Assembly: GCF_011752065.1 (NCBI RefSeq)
Contig: NZ_JAAIJY010000029.1
Location: 1-44,939, forward strand
Direction of reading: 5' to 3'
From: Actinomyces sp. ZJ308
GTDB lineage: Bacteria; Actinomycetota; Actinomycetes; Actinomycetales; Actinomycetaceae
Length of the DNA: 44,939 nt
Numbering within the stretch: position 1 is the stretch's first letter; every line of letters begins with the position of its first letter. The notes beneath the pieces are model-generated. The model was not told where the DNA came from. It worked only from the letters and a program-made list of their open reading frames with translations, and made no database searches. Below, piece after piece: positions 30,947 to 41,500 of this stretch. The position numbers and the translations under genes are program-made.

Positions 30947-33517
30947 TCACCCTTCCCGCCGTCTGCGGCGCAGGATGAGGTAGCCGCCGGTGGTCAGAGC
31001 CAGGGCGATGATGCCGGCGCTCAGCGAGGCACCGGTGCGGGCCAGGGGCCAGCCGCCCGAGCCGCCGACCGGCTTGCCATCGGCCCCGCCGCGGGCGTCG
31101 GGGGCGCCGGCGCCTCTCCCGCTTGCCGTCGGGGGCAGTCCGCCGACGCCGACGGAGCCCTCGGGATGTGCAGGAACACCGCCTGCGGGTATTGCGGATG
31201 GAGACTCACCCGCGTGCCCGTCTCCGGCGCCGTCACCCGCCGGCTGCCGGGAGTCCTCTCCCCCGGGCGCCGGCGCGCTCGGAGCCGTGGACGGCCCCGC
31301 CGACGCGGTGGCGCCCGTCGCGGAGGGGGCCGACTGCGGGCCGCGCGTGGCCGACGGCGTCGCGGTGGGCTGCTCGGTGGACTGCTCAGTGGGCTGCTCA
31401 GTGGCCGGCACCTCGACGTAGAAGCTGTTGAGGACCGTGCCGGAGGCGTCCACCGACTCCAGCGCCACCCAGCGGCAGTTCTCCGCGGTGACGGCCCGGC
31501 AAGTCGTCGTCGGGGCGTCGGTGGGGATGGTGAGGTCGAAGCTCGCCTTCCCCGTGGTGGGGCCGGTGCGGTCCACGGTCAGGTCGATGCTCTGGCTGAA
31601 GAACTCCTTGCCCCCGGACAGGGCGCGGACCCGCTGCGCACCGAGGCCCCGTTCGGAGGCGTTGGTGTAGGCCAGGGAGTCCATCGTGACCGTCACCGTG
31701 CCGGCCTGGTCCGGCTTCGGCGTCGCACTCATGCCCACCTGGCGCTTGGAGTATGCGGGCATCACCGGCTCATCCCCGAGGGAGCGCAGGTAGGAGATGA
31801 AGACGTGGTGCTGGAGCGAGCCGACGTCGACGATGACCTTCTCGTCGGGGACGGTGAAGTCGACGCCGTCGTAGAGCAGCTCGCGGGTCGAGGCCACCAC
31901 CACCGTGTCCGAGTCGGCCAGGACCCGGCCGTCGACCCGGAGCTCACGGATCGCGGGAACGGTCCCGCGCTCGGCCGTCGCCCCGGGGTCCACGATGACG
32001 TCCACGTTGGAGGACAGTCCCAGGTTGAGGACGGACGGGCCCGCCTGGGGCCGCCACTGCTGGGCCACCAGTGCCTTGAGCTCGGCGCCGGTCAGGGTGG
32101 TGTAGGCCAGCTCCTTGTTGTCGGGCTGGACGGCTAGCGCCTCACCGTAGGAGACGAGGCCGTCCTGATCCGGCCGTTTGAGGTCCTCGTAGCTGCCGGA
32201 CTCGAGGTAGGTGAGGTCGTCCTTGATGTCATTGGCCTTGACCAGGCCGACGTAGTGGTCGGCACCAGGAGGTTTGATGTCGGCCACCCAGCTGCGGTAG
32301 GACTCGGCGACCAGGTCGGCGGCTGTGGACTCCGCGCCCGTATTCGTGTCCAGGACGCTTCCGTCCGAGCCCCGCAGGAAGTCGGCCCCGATATGCGCCA
32401 GCGGCTGCTTCGCGACGGCGTCGATAGTGCCCCAGTTCCCCCGGGTGATGTCCTCCAGCCCCGGAGTTCCTTGGAAGCAGTCATAGCTTTCGACCGGTGT
32501 GGTACTCGCGTAGTAGGCCGACGTCTCCCCGGTCGTTCGATTGAACTCGAGAAGCATGTCGCCGAAGCTCCGACCGTAGCGGCCGGGCTGGACGACGGGA
32601 ATGATGTTTCCCTCGACCCCGGTGACGGGCTGCCCGTACTCCCGTCCGCTGCGGCCACCGACGACGGCGTCGACGTTCCTGGAGAAGCGTGTCGCGGTGG
32701 AGGCCGCGTCCTCGTGGCTGAGCACGACGACGACGTCGGCCTCACCATTGGCCGGATCACCGTCCTTGAGCTCGGCAGCCCGGGCGTTGGCCGTGGCCAC
32801 GGCCGGAGCGACGGTCAGCTGCTCCCGCGTCGAGGAGGAGACCAGCCCCGGCAGGTCATCGGTCACCACACCGATGAAGCCCACCCGAACCCCGTCAACC
32901 TCCTTGATATAGACCCCGTTCCCGTTTCCCTCGGCACTGAGGGAGGCGGAGCCGGATACATTCGCCGCCAGAACGGGGAAGTCGACGGTGGGAAGGACTC
33001 GTTCCTCGAGGTCCTTCAGCCCGCCTTCGAGATCATGGACCCCCAGGGCGGAGACATCCAGCCCCATGACGGTGAGCCCACGCATGACGGGAAGGTCCTG
33101 CACGAAGGAGGACGTATAGGGCGAGGCCCCGATATTGCCCCCGGTGGAGACGAACAGCGTGTTGGGGAAGTCCTCGCGAATCCCGCTGACGGCGCAGTCG
33201 ATTCGGTCCAGTCCGGGATCCTTGGGGCCGTCGTAGTCATCGGTGTCAGGGTTGTACCCGGTAGTCGCATAGTAGTGGCCGTGGAGGTCGGCGATACTCA
33301 CCAGCTTGATACGCACCGTATCGCCGGGCCCCTCAGACTCCTCAGGCTCCTCCGCCTCCTCGGGGTTATCGGGAGGCTTCTCGACGGCGGCGGCCGGTGC
33401 CGTCAGGGACGCCGCCGGAACGGCAACCACAGAACCGCCCACGGGAGTCAGTGCTGCCACGAGCAGGGCGCTCAACGCAGCGCAGACTCGTGCTCCCCGA
33501 GCTGGAAATATTCTCAT
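30947..33517 (-). CDS. Surface-anchored 5'-nucleotidase paralogue, most degenerate
   Basis: This 856-residue paralogue starts MRIFPARGARVCAALSALLV (signal peptide). ATG 33517 is chosen over 33529 because GAGGA lies upstream at good spacing and the start then aligns with both paralogues. A Glu-rich stretch (EEAEEPEESEGPGD) precedes the domain. D77, H79 and H268 remain, but GD of the second motif is GG (Gly127), GNHE is GVHD (Val160), and GHTH is GRSG, losing both histidines. The nucleotide-binding NAGGVR is VKANDIK. The C-terminus has LARTG, a hydrophobic segment and RRRRREG. It is probably a pseudoenzyme on the surface. Confidence 0.9.
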   Translation of the reverse strand: MRIFPARGARVCAALSALLVAALTPVGGSVVAVPAASLTAPAAAVEKPPDNPEEAEEPEESEGPGDTVRIKLVSIADLHGHYYATTGYNPDTDDYDGPKDPGLDRIDCAVSGIREDFPNTLFVSTGGNIGASPYTSSFVQDLPVMRGLTVMGLDVSALGVHDLEGGLKDLEERVLPTVDFPVLAANVSGSASLSAEGNGNGVYIKEVDGVRVGFIGVVTDDLPGLVSSSTREQLTVAPAVATANARAAELKDGDPANGEADVVVVLSHEDAASTATRFSRNVDAVVGGRSGREYGQPVTGVEGNIIPVVQPGRYGRSFGDMLLEFNRTTGETSAYYASTTPVESYDCFQGTPGLEDITRGNWGTIDAVAKQPLAHIGADFLRGSDGSVLDTNTGAESTAADLVAESYRSWVADIKPPGADHYVGLVKANDIKDDLTYLESGSYEDLKRPDQDGLVSYGEALAVQPDNKELAYTTLTGAELKALVAQQWRPQAGPSVLNLGLSSNVDVIVDPGATAERGTVPAIRELRVDGRVLADSDTVVVASTRELLYDGVDFTVPDEKVIVDVGSLQHHVFISYLRSLGDEPVMPAYSKRQVGMSATPKPDQAGTVTVTMDSLAYTNASERGLGAQRVRALSGGKEFFSQSIDLTVDRTGPTTGKASFDLTIPTDAPTTTCRAVTAENCRWVALESVDASGTVLNSFYVEVPATEQPTEQSTEQPTATPSATRGPQSAPSATGATASAGPSTAPSAPAPGGEDSRQPAGDGAGDGHAGESPSAIPAGGVPAHPEGSVGVGGLPPTASGRGAGAPDARGGADGKPVGGSGGWPLARTGASLSAGIIALALTTGGYLILRRRRREG
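32667..32934. repeat. Near-identical tract shared with 30044-30311
   Basis: This is the partner copy inside paralogue 3, encoding most of the segment from SAEGNGNGVYIKEVDGVRVG to FSRNVDA. See the copy in paralogue 2. Confidence 0.8.
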
Positions 33518-33887
33518 GTCAATCCTCATGGGACGTAGGGATGGAGATCGGGATTACGTGAGGAAGGGAACATCTCCACGATACGCCCCTCCCAGAGATT
33601 TTGCAGTATTTTTTACGATCTCATCCAGTCGGTAGATTGCTTGGCCGTTACCGACGCACTGCGGGTCACGAGGAGCGGCACCCGAGGCGGGCGGGATCGG
33701 CGCTCGTAGGCGTGGACGGGCCTGGCGGGAGCGCGGTGAGGAACGAGCCGCGCGGATGGTTGCCAAGAGCGTCGATCCCGCCCGCCACCCCGTCACGCAA
33801 CGACGACGGCGTCCGCCACCTCCATGGGGAGGAGACGGACGCCGCCGCTGCGGGCGCAGGCCCGGATCAGCCGGTGTCAGCCGAGCA
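33518..33887. other. 370-bp gap between the third paralogue and gdhA
   Basis: No gene is supported. The left part has AT-rich promoter-like DNA (33595-33625) upstream of the third nucleotidase gene, though no clean -35/-10 pair was found. The right part has the gdhA terminator. Confidence 0.5.
33808..33843 (-). terminator. gdhA terminator
   Basis: GGCGTCCG (33808-33815) pairs with CGGACGCC (33836-33843), with inner ACCTCC/GGAGG pairing around ATGG. It lies 45 bp past the gdhA stop. Confidence 0.65.
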
Positions 33888-35240
<1,353 letters not shown>

Positions 35241-35342
35241 CTAGCGGAATAAGCTCAGCACCTGGCTGGTCGCCGCGGCGCCGCGAAAAGACTTCCACCG
35301 AGACGTTCACTGAGACGAAACATCTCGCGATCCGGAGGAAAC

Positions 35343-36329
35343 ATGGCCGTCGCAAAGGCCGCATATCGGACGATCAAGCAGCCGAGGTCACATGTCTCGG
35401 ATGATCGAGGCATGAGCAGTGAACAGTATCCGGACAACTCAGACAGCTCAGGCGGCTCAGGTCATTCAGTCGACTCGGCCGGTTCGGACGGGCCGACGGC
35501 GCCAGGCGCTTCCGGCGGGGACGCCCACGGCACGGTCCGCTACACCCACGGCCACGGCGCGGCGGTCCTGAGTGCGCACTCGCGTCGTCGAGCCGAGGAC
35601 TCGGCCGCCTACCTGCTCCCCCACCTGCACGCCGGCATGGATCTGCTCGACGTCGGCTGCGGGCCGGCGACCATCACCGCGGACCTGGCCGAGCGCGTCG
35701 CCCCCGGGCGGGTCGTCGGCCTGGACGCCGCCGCGGGCGCGCTGGAGGCCGCCCGGGCGACGCTGGGCGAGCGGGGCCTGGCCGGGCGGGTGGAGCTGAC
35801 CGACGGAGACGTCATGGCCCTGCCCTTCGACGACGACGCCTTCGACGTCGTCCACGCCCACCAGGTCCTCCAGCACCTCGGTGACCCGGTGGGGGCCCTG
35901 GCCGAGATGCGGCGGGTGACCCGCCCCGGCGGGATCGTGGCCGTGCGTGACGCCGTCTACTCCGCCAAGGCCTGGTTCCCGCAGCCCCGGGGCATGGAGC
36001 TGTGGCGCTCGGTGTACATGGCCACGGCCCGGGCGAACGGGGGCGAGCCCGACGCCGGGAGCCGGCTGCTCACCTGGGCCCGCCAGGCGGGCTTCACGGA
36101 GGTGACGGCCTCGGCCTCCACCTGGTGCTACGCCACGCCGGCCGACCGCGCCTGGCAGTCGGAGACCTGGGCGCAGCGGAGCCTGACCTCCTTCGGGCCG
36201 CGCGCCGTCGAGCTGGGCCTGGCGAGCAGCGCCGACCTGGCGACGATGGCCGAGGCCTGGCGGCAGTGGGGTGCCAGCGAGGACGCCTGGTTCGCCGTCG
36301 TGCACGGCGAGGTCATCGCCCGGGCCTGA
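35343..36329 (+). CDS. Class I SAM-dependent methyltransferase
   Basis: The 328-residue protein has a Ser/Gly/Asp-rich N-terminus of about 60 residues, then a Methyltransf_11-like domain: motif I LLDVGCGPATITADLAE, acidic motif II GLDAA, LTDGDVMALPFDDDAFD and HAHQVLQHLGDPVGALAEMR, RVTRPGGIVAVRD. The pattern is that of small-molecule methyltransferases (UbiE/arsenite-type relatives); the substrate is unknown. Start ATG 35343 has a strong GGAGGAAAC site; an internal ATG at 35412 has a GAGG too close to be good. It is divergent from gdhA. Confidence 0.88.
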   Translation: MAVAKAAYRTIKQPRSHVSDDRGMSSEQYPDNSDSSGGSGHSVDSAGSDGPTAPGASGGDAHGTVRYTHGHGAAVLSAHSRRRAEDSAAYLLPHLHAGMDLLDVGCGPATITADLAERVAPGRVVGLDAAAGALEAARATLGERGLAGRVELTDGDVMALPFDDDAFDVVHAHQVLQHLGDPVGALAEMRRVTRPGGIVAVRDAVYSAKAWFPQPRGMELWRSVYMATARANGGEPDAGSRLLTWARQAGFTEVTASASTWCYATPADRAWQSETWAQRSLTSFGPRAVELGLASSADLATMAEAWRQWGASEDAWFAVVHGEVIARA

Positions 36330-36444
36330 GCCCGGAGACGAGGATCGGGCTGCGGCCCCGGCCGGCTGCGCGCCTGCCCGCGACCACCGGTGAGGAGTGA
36401 GCCGCATCGGTCCACAGGATGCACACAACTCGGGCCCACTCCTC

Positions 36445-36450
36445 TAGGCT
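36445..36450 (+). promoter_or_regulatory. -10 box of leaderless membrane-protein gene
   Basis: TAGGCT lies 7 nt before ATG 36458, identical in sequence and spacing to the boxes before 15563 and before the minus-strand start at 20763. Confidence 0.45.
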
Positions 36451-36457
36451 CGCCTCA

Positions 36458-37459
36458 ATGTCCGAACACGCCCCCGCCTTCCACTCCTCCATGATGGACC
36501 TCATGGCCCTGCGCTCCGTCACCGAGCTGCCCGTCGCCCGGCGCCATGTCCTGGACCCCGAGGTCCTGCGAGCGGTGGCGGTCGTCGACCGGGTCGGCGA
36601 CCTGACGCGCTTCAACGTCGCCGAGGTGCCCGAGCTCGCCCACGTCACCGGCCCCGAGGAGCTCCTGACGCCCGACGAGCACGGCTGGGCGCTGGGGCAC
36701 GCGCTGTCGCTGGCCGTCGAGCACGGGCAGCGCCTGTGGCTGAGCGAGGTGAGCCCGGCGCAGCTGGACCGGCTGCGGGCGCTCCTGGGCGACCACCTCG
36801 TCCACATCGCCTCCCTGGACGAGTCCGACGGCAGCGGGGAGGCTCCCGCCGATGGCACCGACGAGGAGGGCGGGTCGGTCGTCGTCGCCGTGAGCCCGCG
36901 CCGGCTGCTGGACGAGTGGGGCACCGGGACACCAGCGCAGATCGGCTACCTGCGCACCGTCCTGGAGGGCACGGACCCGCTGCGGGTCTCGCGGCACACC
37001 CTGGCCGCCCTGCGCGAGGCGGAGGTGGACCTGGTGCCCCGCGCTGGCATCGTCCGACTCCTGCACAACCCCCGGTTCCTGGCCTACGCAACGGTGTTCA
37101 TCTACTCCTCGCTGCGGGCGCTGCCGGCCGTCTACGCCCCCGGCTTCCGCGGCAACCCCTGGGTGCTGTGGACCATCGACATCGTCACCGCGGTGCCCTA
37201 CACGTGGGGCATCATCGCGATGGTCGCGGGACGACGCCGCCGCATCCGCTTCGCCGGGTTCCTCGTCACCCTCATCACCTTCGTGGCGCCCTACGTGTAC
37301 TTCTTCCTGGCCGGCGACCGCGGTCGCGGCCACGGCTACCCCGGTTGGGTCATCATGGTGGTCATCGGCCTGGTGCTGGCCACCTTCCTGCTCGAGGGCG
37401 GGCGCTGGCTGCGGGACGTGGCCGTCGCCCGGGGCCTGCGCGCCCCGCGCGCCGGCTGA
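36458..37459 (+). CDS. Membrane protein of unknown function
   Basis: This 333-residue protein has a soluble N-terminal part of about 200 residues (MSEHAPAFHSSMMDLMALRS..., then VVVAVSPRRLLDEWGTGTPA) and 3-4 membrane segments after it (FLAYATVFIYSSLRALPAVY, IDIVTAVPYTWGIIAMVAG, FLVTLITFVAPYVYFFLAG, WVIMVVIGLVLATFLLEGG). I do not recognise a family. ATG 36458 is chosen because a TAGGCT box lies exactly 7 nt upstream (leaderless); the frame starting at 36419 has no support. A strong hairpin follows the gene. Confidence 0.75.
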   Translation: MSEHAPAFHSSMMDLMALRSVTELPVARRHVLDPEVLRAVAVVDRVGDLTRFNVAEVPELAHVTGPEELLTPDEHGWALGHALSLAVEHGQRLWLSEVSPAQLDRLRALLGDHLVHIASLDESDGSGEAPADGTDEEGGSVVVAVSPRRLLDEWGTGTPAQIGYLRTVLEGTDPLRVSRHTLAALREAEVDLVPRAGIVRLLHNPRFLAYATVFIYSSLRALPAVYAPGFRGNPWVLWTIDIVTAVPYTWGIIAMVAGRRRRIRFAGFLVTLITFVAPYVYFFLAGDRGRGHGYPGWVIMVVIGLVLATFLLEGGRWLRDVAVARGLRAPRAG

Positions 37460-37483
37460 ATGCCTTCTGCGTCACAGGATGAG

Positions 37484-37514
37484 ACGGCCACCCGCGTCAG
37501 GAGCGGGTGGCCGT
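37484..37514. terminator. Hairpin between convergent genes
   Basis: ACGGCCACCCGC (37484-37495) and GCGGGTGGCCGT (37503-37514) form a perfect 12-bp stem with a 7-nt loop. It probably serves both the membrane-protein gene and the convergent CDP-alcohol transferase gene. Confidence 0.7.
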
Positions 37515-37556
37515 TGCGCGTCAGCGGGCCGCCTGATCGCGCGCCCGCAAGGCCCG

Positions 37557-38306
37557 TCAGGAAGCGGATCCGGCGGGCGCCGTGTCCTGCTCGGCGCCGC
37601 GGATCGAGCGCAGGACCCCGGCGAGCAGGAACCAGCCGCCGGACACGACGATGACGGCGACCAGGCCGAGGGGCCGGTGGGGGTGGATCGCCACCAACCA
37701 GCAGGTGGCCAGGAACCACACGGCCACCGCGGCGATGTTGAGGGTGCGGAAGCGCTTGACCCGCGCCGGGTGCGCGTAGTGGGTGGGAACGAGGGTGAGC
37801 ACCACGAAGACGAGGGTGACGATGATGTTGACGGCGGCCGGGGTCTGGAGCACGTAGAACATGAGGGCCACGATGTTCCAGGCGGCCGGGAAGCCCACGA
37901 AGTAGTAGTCGGTGGACTTCCACTGCTTGTTGGCGTAGCAGAACATCGACGAGCTCAGGATGAGGGCCATGAGCAGGCCGGCCACCGGCCTGGGCCCCAT
38001 CGGCAGCGCCACGTACATGAAGACCGCCGGGATGAAGGTCCAGGTGAGGTAGTCGACGACGATGTCCACGATGCCGCCGTCGAACCAGGGGATGATCTCG
38101 GAGACCTTGGCACGCCGGGCCAGGGTGCCGTCGACGCCGTCGACGACGAGGGCGACGAGGAGCCAGAACCACATCCAGGCGAACTCCCGGCGGGGGTGAA
38201 TGGTGGCGAGCATGGCCAGGCTGGCCCACACCAGTCCGGACATGGTCAAGATGTGCACTGCCCAGGCGGCGACACGGGCCCGTGCCGGGTACTGCACCGT
38301 CGACAC
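37557..38306 (-). CDS. pcs: CDP-alcohol phosphatidyltransferase, phosphatidylcholine-synthase-like
   Basis: This 249-residue inner-membrane enzyme has the CDP-alcohol phosphotransferase motif (DGVDGTLARRAKVSEI, then GGIVDIVVD with the metal aspartates) and about seven hydrophobic segments. The KSTDYYFVGFPAAWNIV stretch and the overall layout match phosphatidylcholine synthases, which join CDP-diacylglycerol and choline. GTG 38306 is preferred to ATG 38312 because AGAGGGG touches the ATG but is 6 nt from the GTG; the ORF further upstream is not credible. The choline specificity is inferred from similarity. Confidence 0.8.
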   Translation of the reverse strand: MSTVQYPARARVAAWAVHILTMSGLVWASLAMLATIHPRREFAWMWFWLLVALVVDGVDGTLARRAKVSEIIPWFDGGIVDIVVDYLTWTFIPAVFMYVALPMGPRPVAGLLMALILSSSMFCYANKQWKSTDYYFVGFPAAWNIVALMFYVLQTPAAVNIIVTLVFVVLTLVPTHYAHPARVKRFRTLNIAAVAVWFLATCWLVAIHPHRPLGLVAVIVVSGGWFLLAGVLRSIRGAEQDTAPAGSAS

Positions 38307-38459
38307 AAACATCCCCTCTCGGTGGGTGACACTGATGGTGGGAAGTCTATGCGGTTCACAGCCCCGGCACATATCCCCTGGCCACAACGCACTCCGCCGC
38401 ACTCGACACCCCTTCAACCATCCCTTCTCCGGCCGACCCGCCGGCCCTGGCCCAGAACC

Positions 38460-38497
38460 GAGTGCGTCCCCGCACCAGCAGGTACGGGGACGCACTC
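38460..38497. terminator. Perfect 13-bp hairpin after the WD40 gene
   Basis: GAGTGCGTCCCCG (38460-38472) and CGGGGACGCACTC (38485-38497) form a perfect stem with a 12-nt loop, 38 bp past the minus-strand WD40 gene stop. The GTCCCC/GGGGAC core is also found in intergenic repeats elsewhere in the window. Confidence 0.65.
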
Positions 38498-38535
38498 TCG
38501 CCGCGATGCGCGGGAGGGCGCTCACAGGAGATGAC

Positions 38536-41500
38536 TCACACGCTCACCTCGCGGAAGTCGAAGGGGTAGATCCCCATGGGGTTCCAGTGGGCGATGAGGC
38601 GCGCGCCGGTGGCCGCGTCGTGGGCCCACAGCTCGCTGGTGATGACGACGCCGCCGCCCTCCAGCTCGCTCAGGCTCAGCCGGTGGCGGCCGTCGACGTA
38701 GTCGTCGGCCTGCTCCACCGGGTAGAGCGCCAGGTCCGAGGCGGAGGCGGACAGGCCGGCCAGCTGCTCGTCGAGGCCGGCCAGGTCATTGCCGGCGATC
38801 CCGTAGCGGCTCGCCAGCTCGTTGACGTCGCGGCGCGCGATGGCGGCGACGAACTCCTGGACCTCGGTGTAGATCCGACGGCGCAGCTCCTCGTCCCCCC
38901 AGGGGGCCGGGGCGGGCTCGGCGGGCTCCTCGGAGGCCGCCTCGGTCACCTCCGCAACCTCTGCGACCTCTGTGGCCTCTACGGCCTCCGTGGCCTCTAC
39001 GGTCTCCGTGGCCTCGACAGGCACCTCAGGAGTCTCAACGTTCTCCGGGTTCTCCGGGTTCACCGGGTTCTCTGCGCTCCCCGTGCTGGTCCGCCCGGCC
39101 GAAGTCTCGTTCACCACACGGGCCTCGACGTCATCCTCGGGCGTCGAGACGGTCGGCACGGAGACGGGCCCGGATCCGGAGGCCGCCTGGGACTCGGGCG
39201 CCTTCCCGTCGGCAGCACCGTCTCCATCCGCGGCGGGTGGCACGGCTCCCTCGACGGAGGCCGCGTACCAGGGGACCTCCGTCTGCACGGGCTCACCGGG
39301 CTGATCGGAGAGGTCCGAAGCGGTCTGCTCGCCCTCGTGGCCGATGGCGTCGGCCGGGGTGCGACCGGAGGCCGCCACGTGCTCCCAGGCCTCACCGGAG
39401 GCGGCCGTCGGCTGCTCGGGATCCTCCGCCCGGACGGGCTCGGACTGGTCGGCGTGGGCGACGGTCTCACCGGTGGGCGCGGCCACCGGCTCACCACCGA
39501 CGTGCTCGACGTCGGGGACCGCCACCGGCTCGTAGGCCGACTCGGCCGTCCCGGAGGACTGCGCCACCTGGGTCGGTGCGGCCGGGTCCGAGGCCTCTTC
39601 GGCGACTACGTCGGCGGCCGGCTCCGCGACCCCCTCCGTGACCGTTTCGGTGACCGTCTCGTCCGGGGTCTGGGCGGTGGCGGCCGCGTGCCGGGCCCGG
39701 CGCGCACCGGCCGAGCTCGTCTGAGGTGCCGGGGCGGCCGGTGTCTCGATGACGGCCTCAGTCAGGCTCTGCCCCTCGGCGGGAGCGACGGGCGCCTCAT
39801 CCATCGACGGCGTCGTCACGGCCGGCGCGGTCACCTCGCCGTCCACGAGTCCCTGGTCGACGGGGAAGGGCTGGACGAGGAGGGTCTCGCCCGTGGGCGC
39901 GGCCACCGGCTCGGTCTCGGCCGGCGCAGCCGGCTGCTCCGAGGTCGCAGGAGCTGCGGCGACCTCGGCGGGCGTGTGGGCGGTCTCGGCCGCGTGGCGG
40001 GCCAGGCGGGCGGCATCCGAGTCCTCCGGCTCAGAGGCGGAGACCGGGGTGGTGATCTCGGCCTCGGCGGCGGGCTCCTCCGTCCCCGTCCGCTCCTGCA
40101 CGGGCTCCGAGATCGCCTCGGAGACGGACTCGGGAGCCGCCTCGATGTTCTCGGAGACGGCGGCCGCCGCCTCAGTCTCCACCGTCACGCCTTCGTCGGC
40201 CACGACAGCGGCCGCGGCGGCACCGGTGTCAGCCGGCGCGGGCTCGAGGGCGGAGTCCGCCGATGCCGCGCCGCTCCGCTCCTCCGACTGCTCCGTGACC
40301 TGCGCAGACTCGGCGAGCTCAGTGGGCTCGGTGGGCTCAGTGGGCTCAACGGCCTGCGCGGCCTCGACGGATTCGGCGGTCGCGGCGGGCTCCTCCGCCG
40401 CCGGGGTCTCATCGACCTGGGCGCCCGGAGCGGGCTGCGCGACGGCCTCGGGCAGCGGCTCGGGGTTGATGTACTGGCGCCGCTCCACCCCCACGCGGGT
40501 GAGCTGGCCGGCGAGGATCTCGGGGCGGCCGAGGTAGTCCCAGACCTCACCGGGGCCCGAGCGCAGGCTCAGGGAGGGGGCGTCGAGGATGGCGACCCCG
40601 CCGTCGGGCAGGAAGCACAGGAACAGGCCGGTCATCTCGCCGGTGGTGGCGTCCCACAAGCGCACCGTGCCGTCCTCGGAGCCGGTGAGGATCCGGGTGC
40701 CGTCGGGGCTCCACTGGGCGTCGGTGACGCCGAAGCGGTGGCCGGCCAGGGACAGGACGATCTTGCCGGAGACCTCGTCCCAGACGCGTACGACGCCGTC
40801 GTCGAAACCGGCCAGGACCCGGGCGCCGTCGGGGCTCCACGCGTAGGAGCGGACCATGGCCCCCTCATCGCGCAGCGTCACGAGCTCGCCGGAGGTGATG
40901 ACGTCCCAGACGTGGGCGGCGCCGTCGGCGCTGCCGGTGACGACGCGGGGGCCGCCCTGGGTCCACACGACGTCGCGCACCCAGTTGCCGGTGTAGGTGT
41001 GGATGACCTCCCCGGTGGTGGCGTCCCAGATGCGGGCGGTTCCGTCCTGGGAGCCGGTCAGGACGCGCTGGCCGTTGGGGCTCCAGGCGACCGAGGTGAT
41101 CATGTCGCCGTGGCCCTCGAGGGTGAGGACGCGCTCGCCGCGGGCGGCGTCCCAGATCGCGGCGCGGTCGTCACCCAGTCCGGTGAGGATGCGCTCGCTG
41201 TCCGGGCTCCAGGCGACGTCGTTGACGTCGTCCTCCCCGGCGGTCAGGGCCTGGACGACGTCACCGGTGGCGGCGTCGAGGATGAGGACGCGTGGGGAGA
41301 GGTAGGAGGAGGTGGCCAGGCGGGTGCCGTCCGGGCTCCAGGCGACCTCACTCAGCTCGCGGGCGCCGCTGTCCACCGTCAGCCGCGGCTCGCCGGTGGT
41401 GGCGTCCCAGACGCGGTTGCCGCCGATCTTGGCACCGATGGTGAGCTTGGAGCCGTCAGGGCTCCAGGAGACGGTCTCGACGGAGTTGCCGGCCCCAAGG

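Noticed and set aside
38536..40500. CRISPR-like or tandem-repeat DNA in the WD40 gene's tail
   Set aside because: The repetition reflects low-complexity protein coding; there are no uniform spacers or repeats of CRISPR type.
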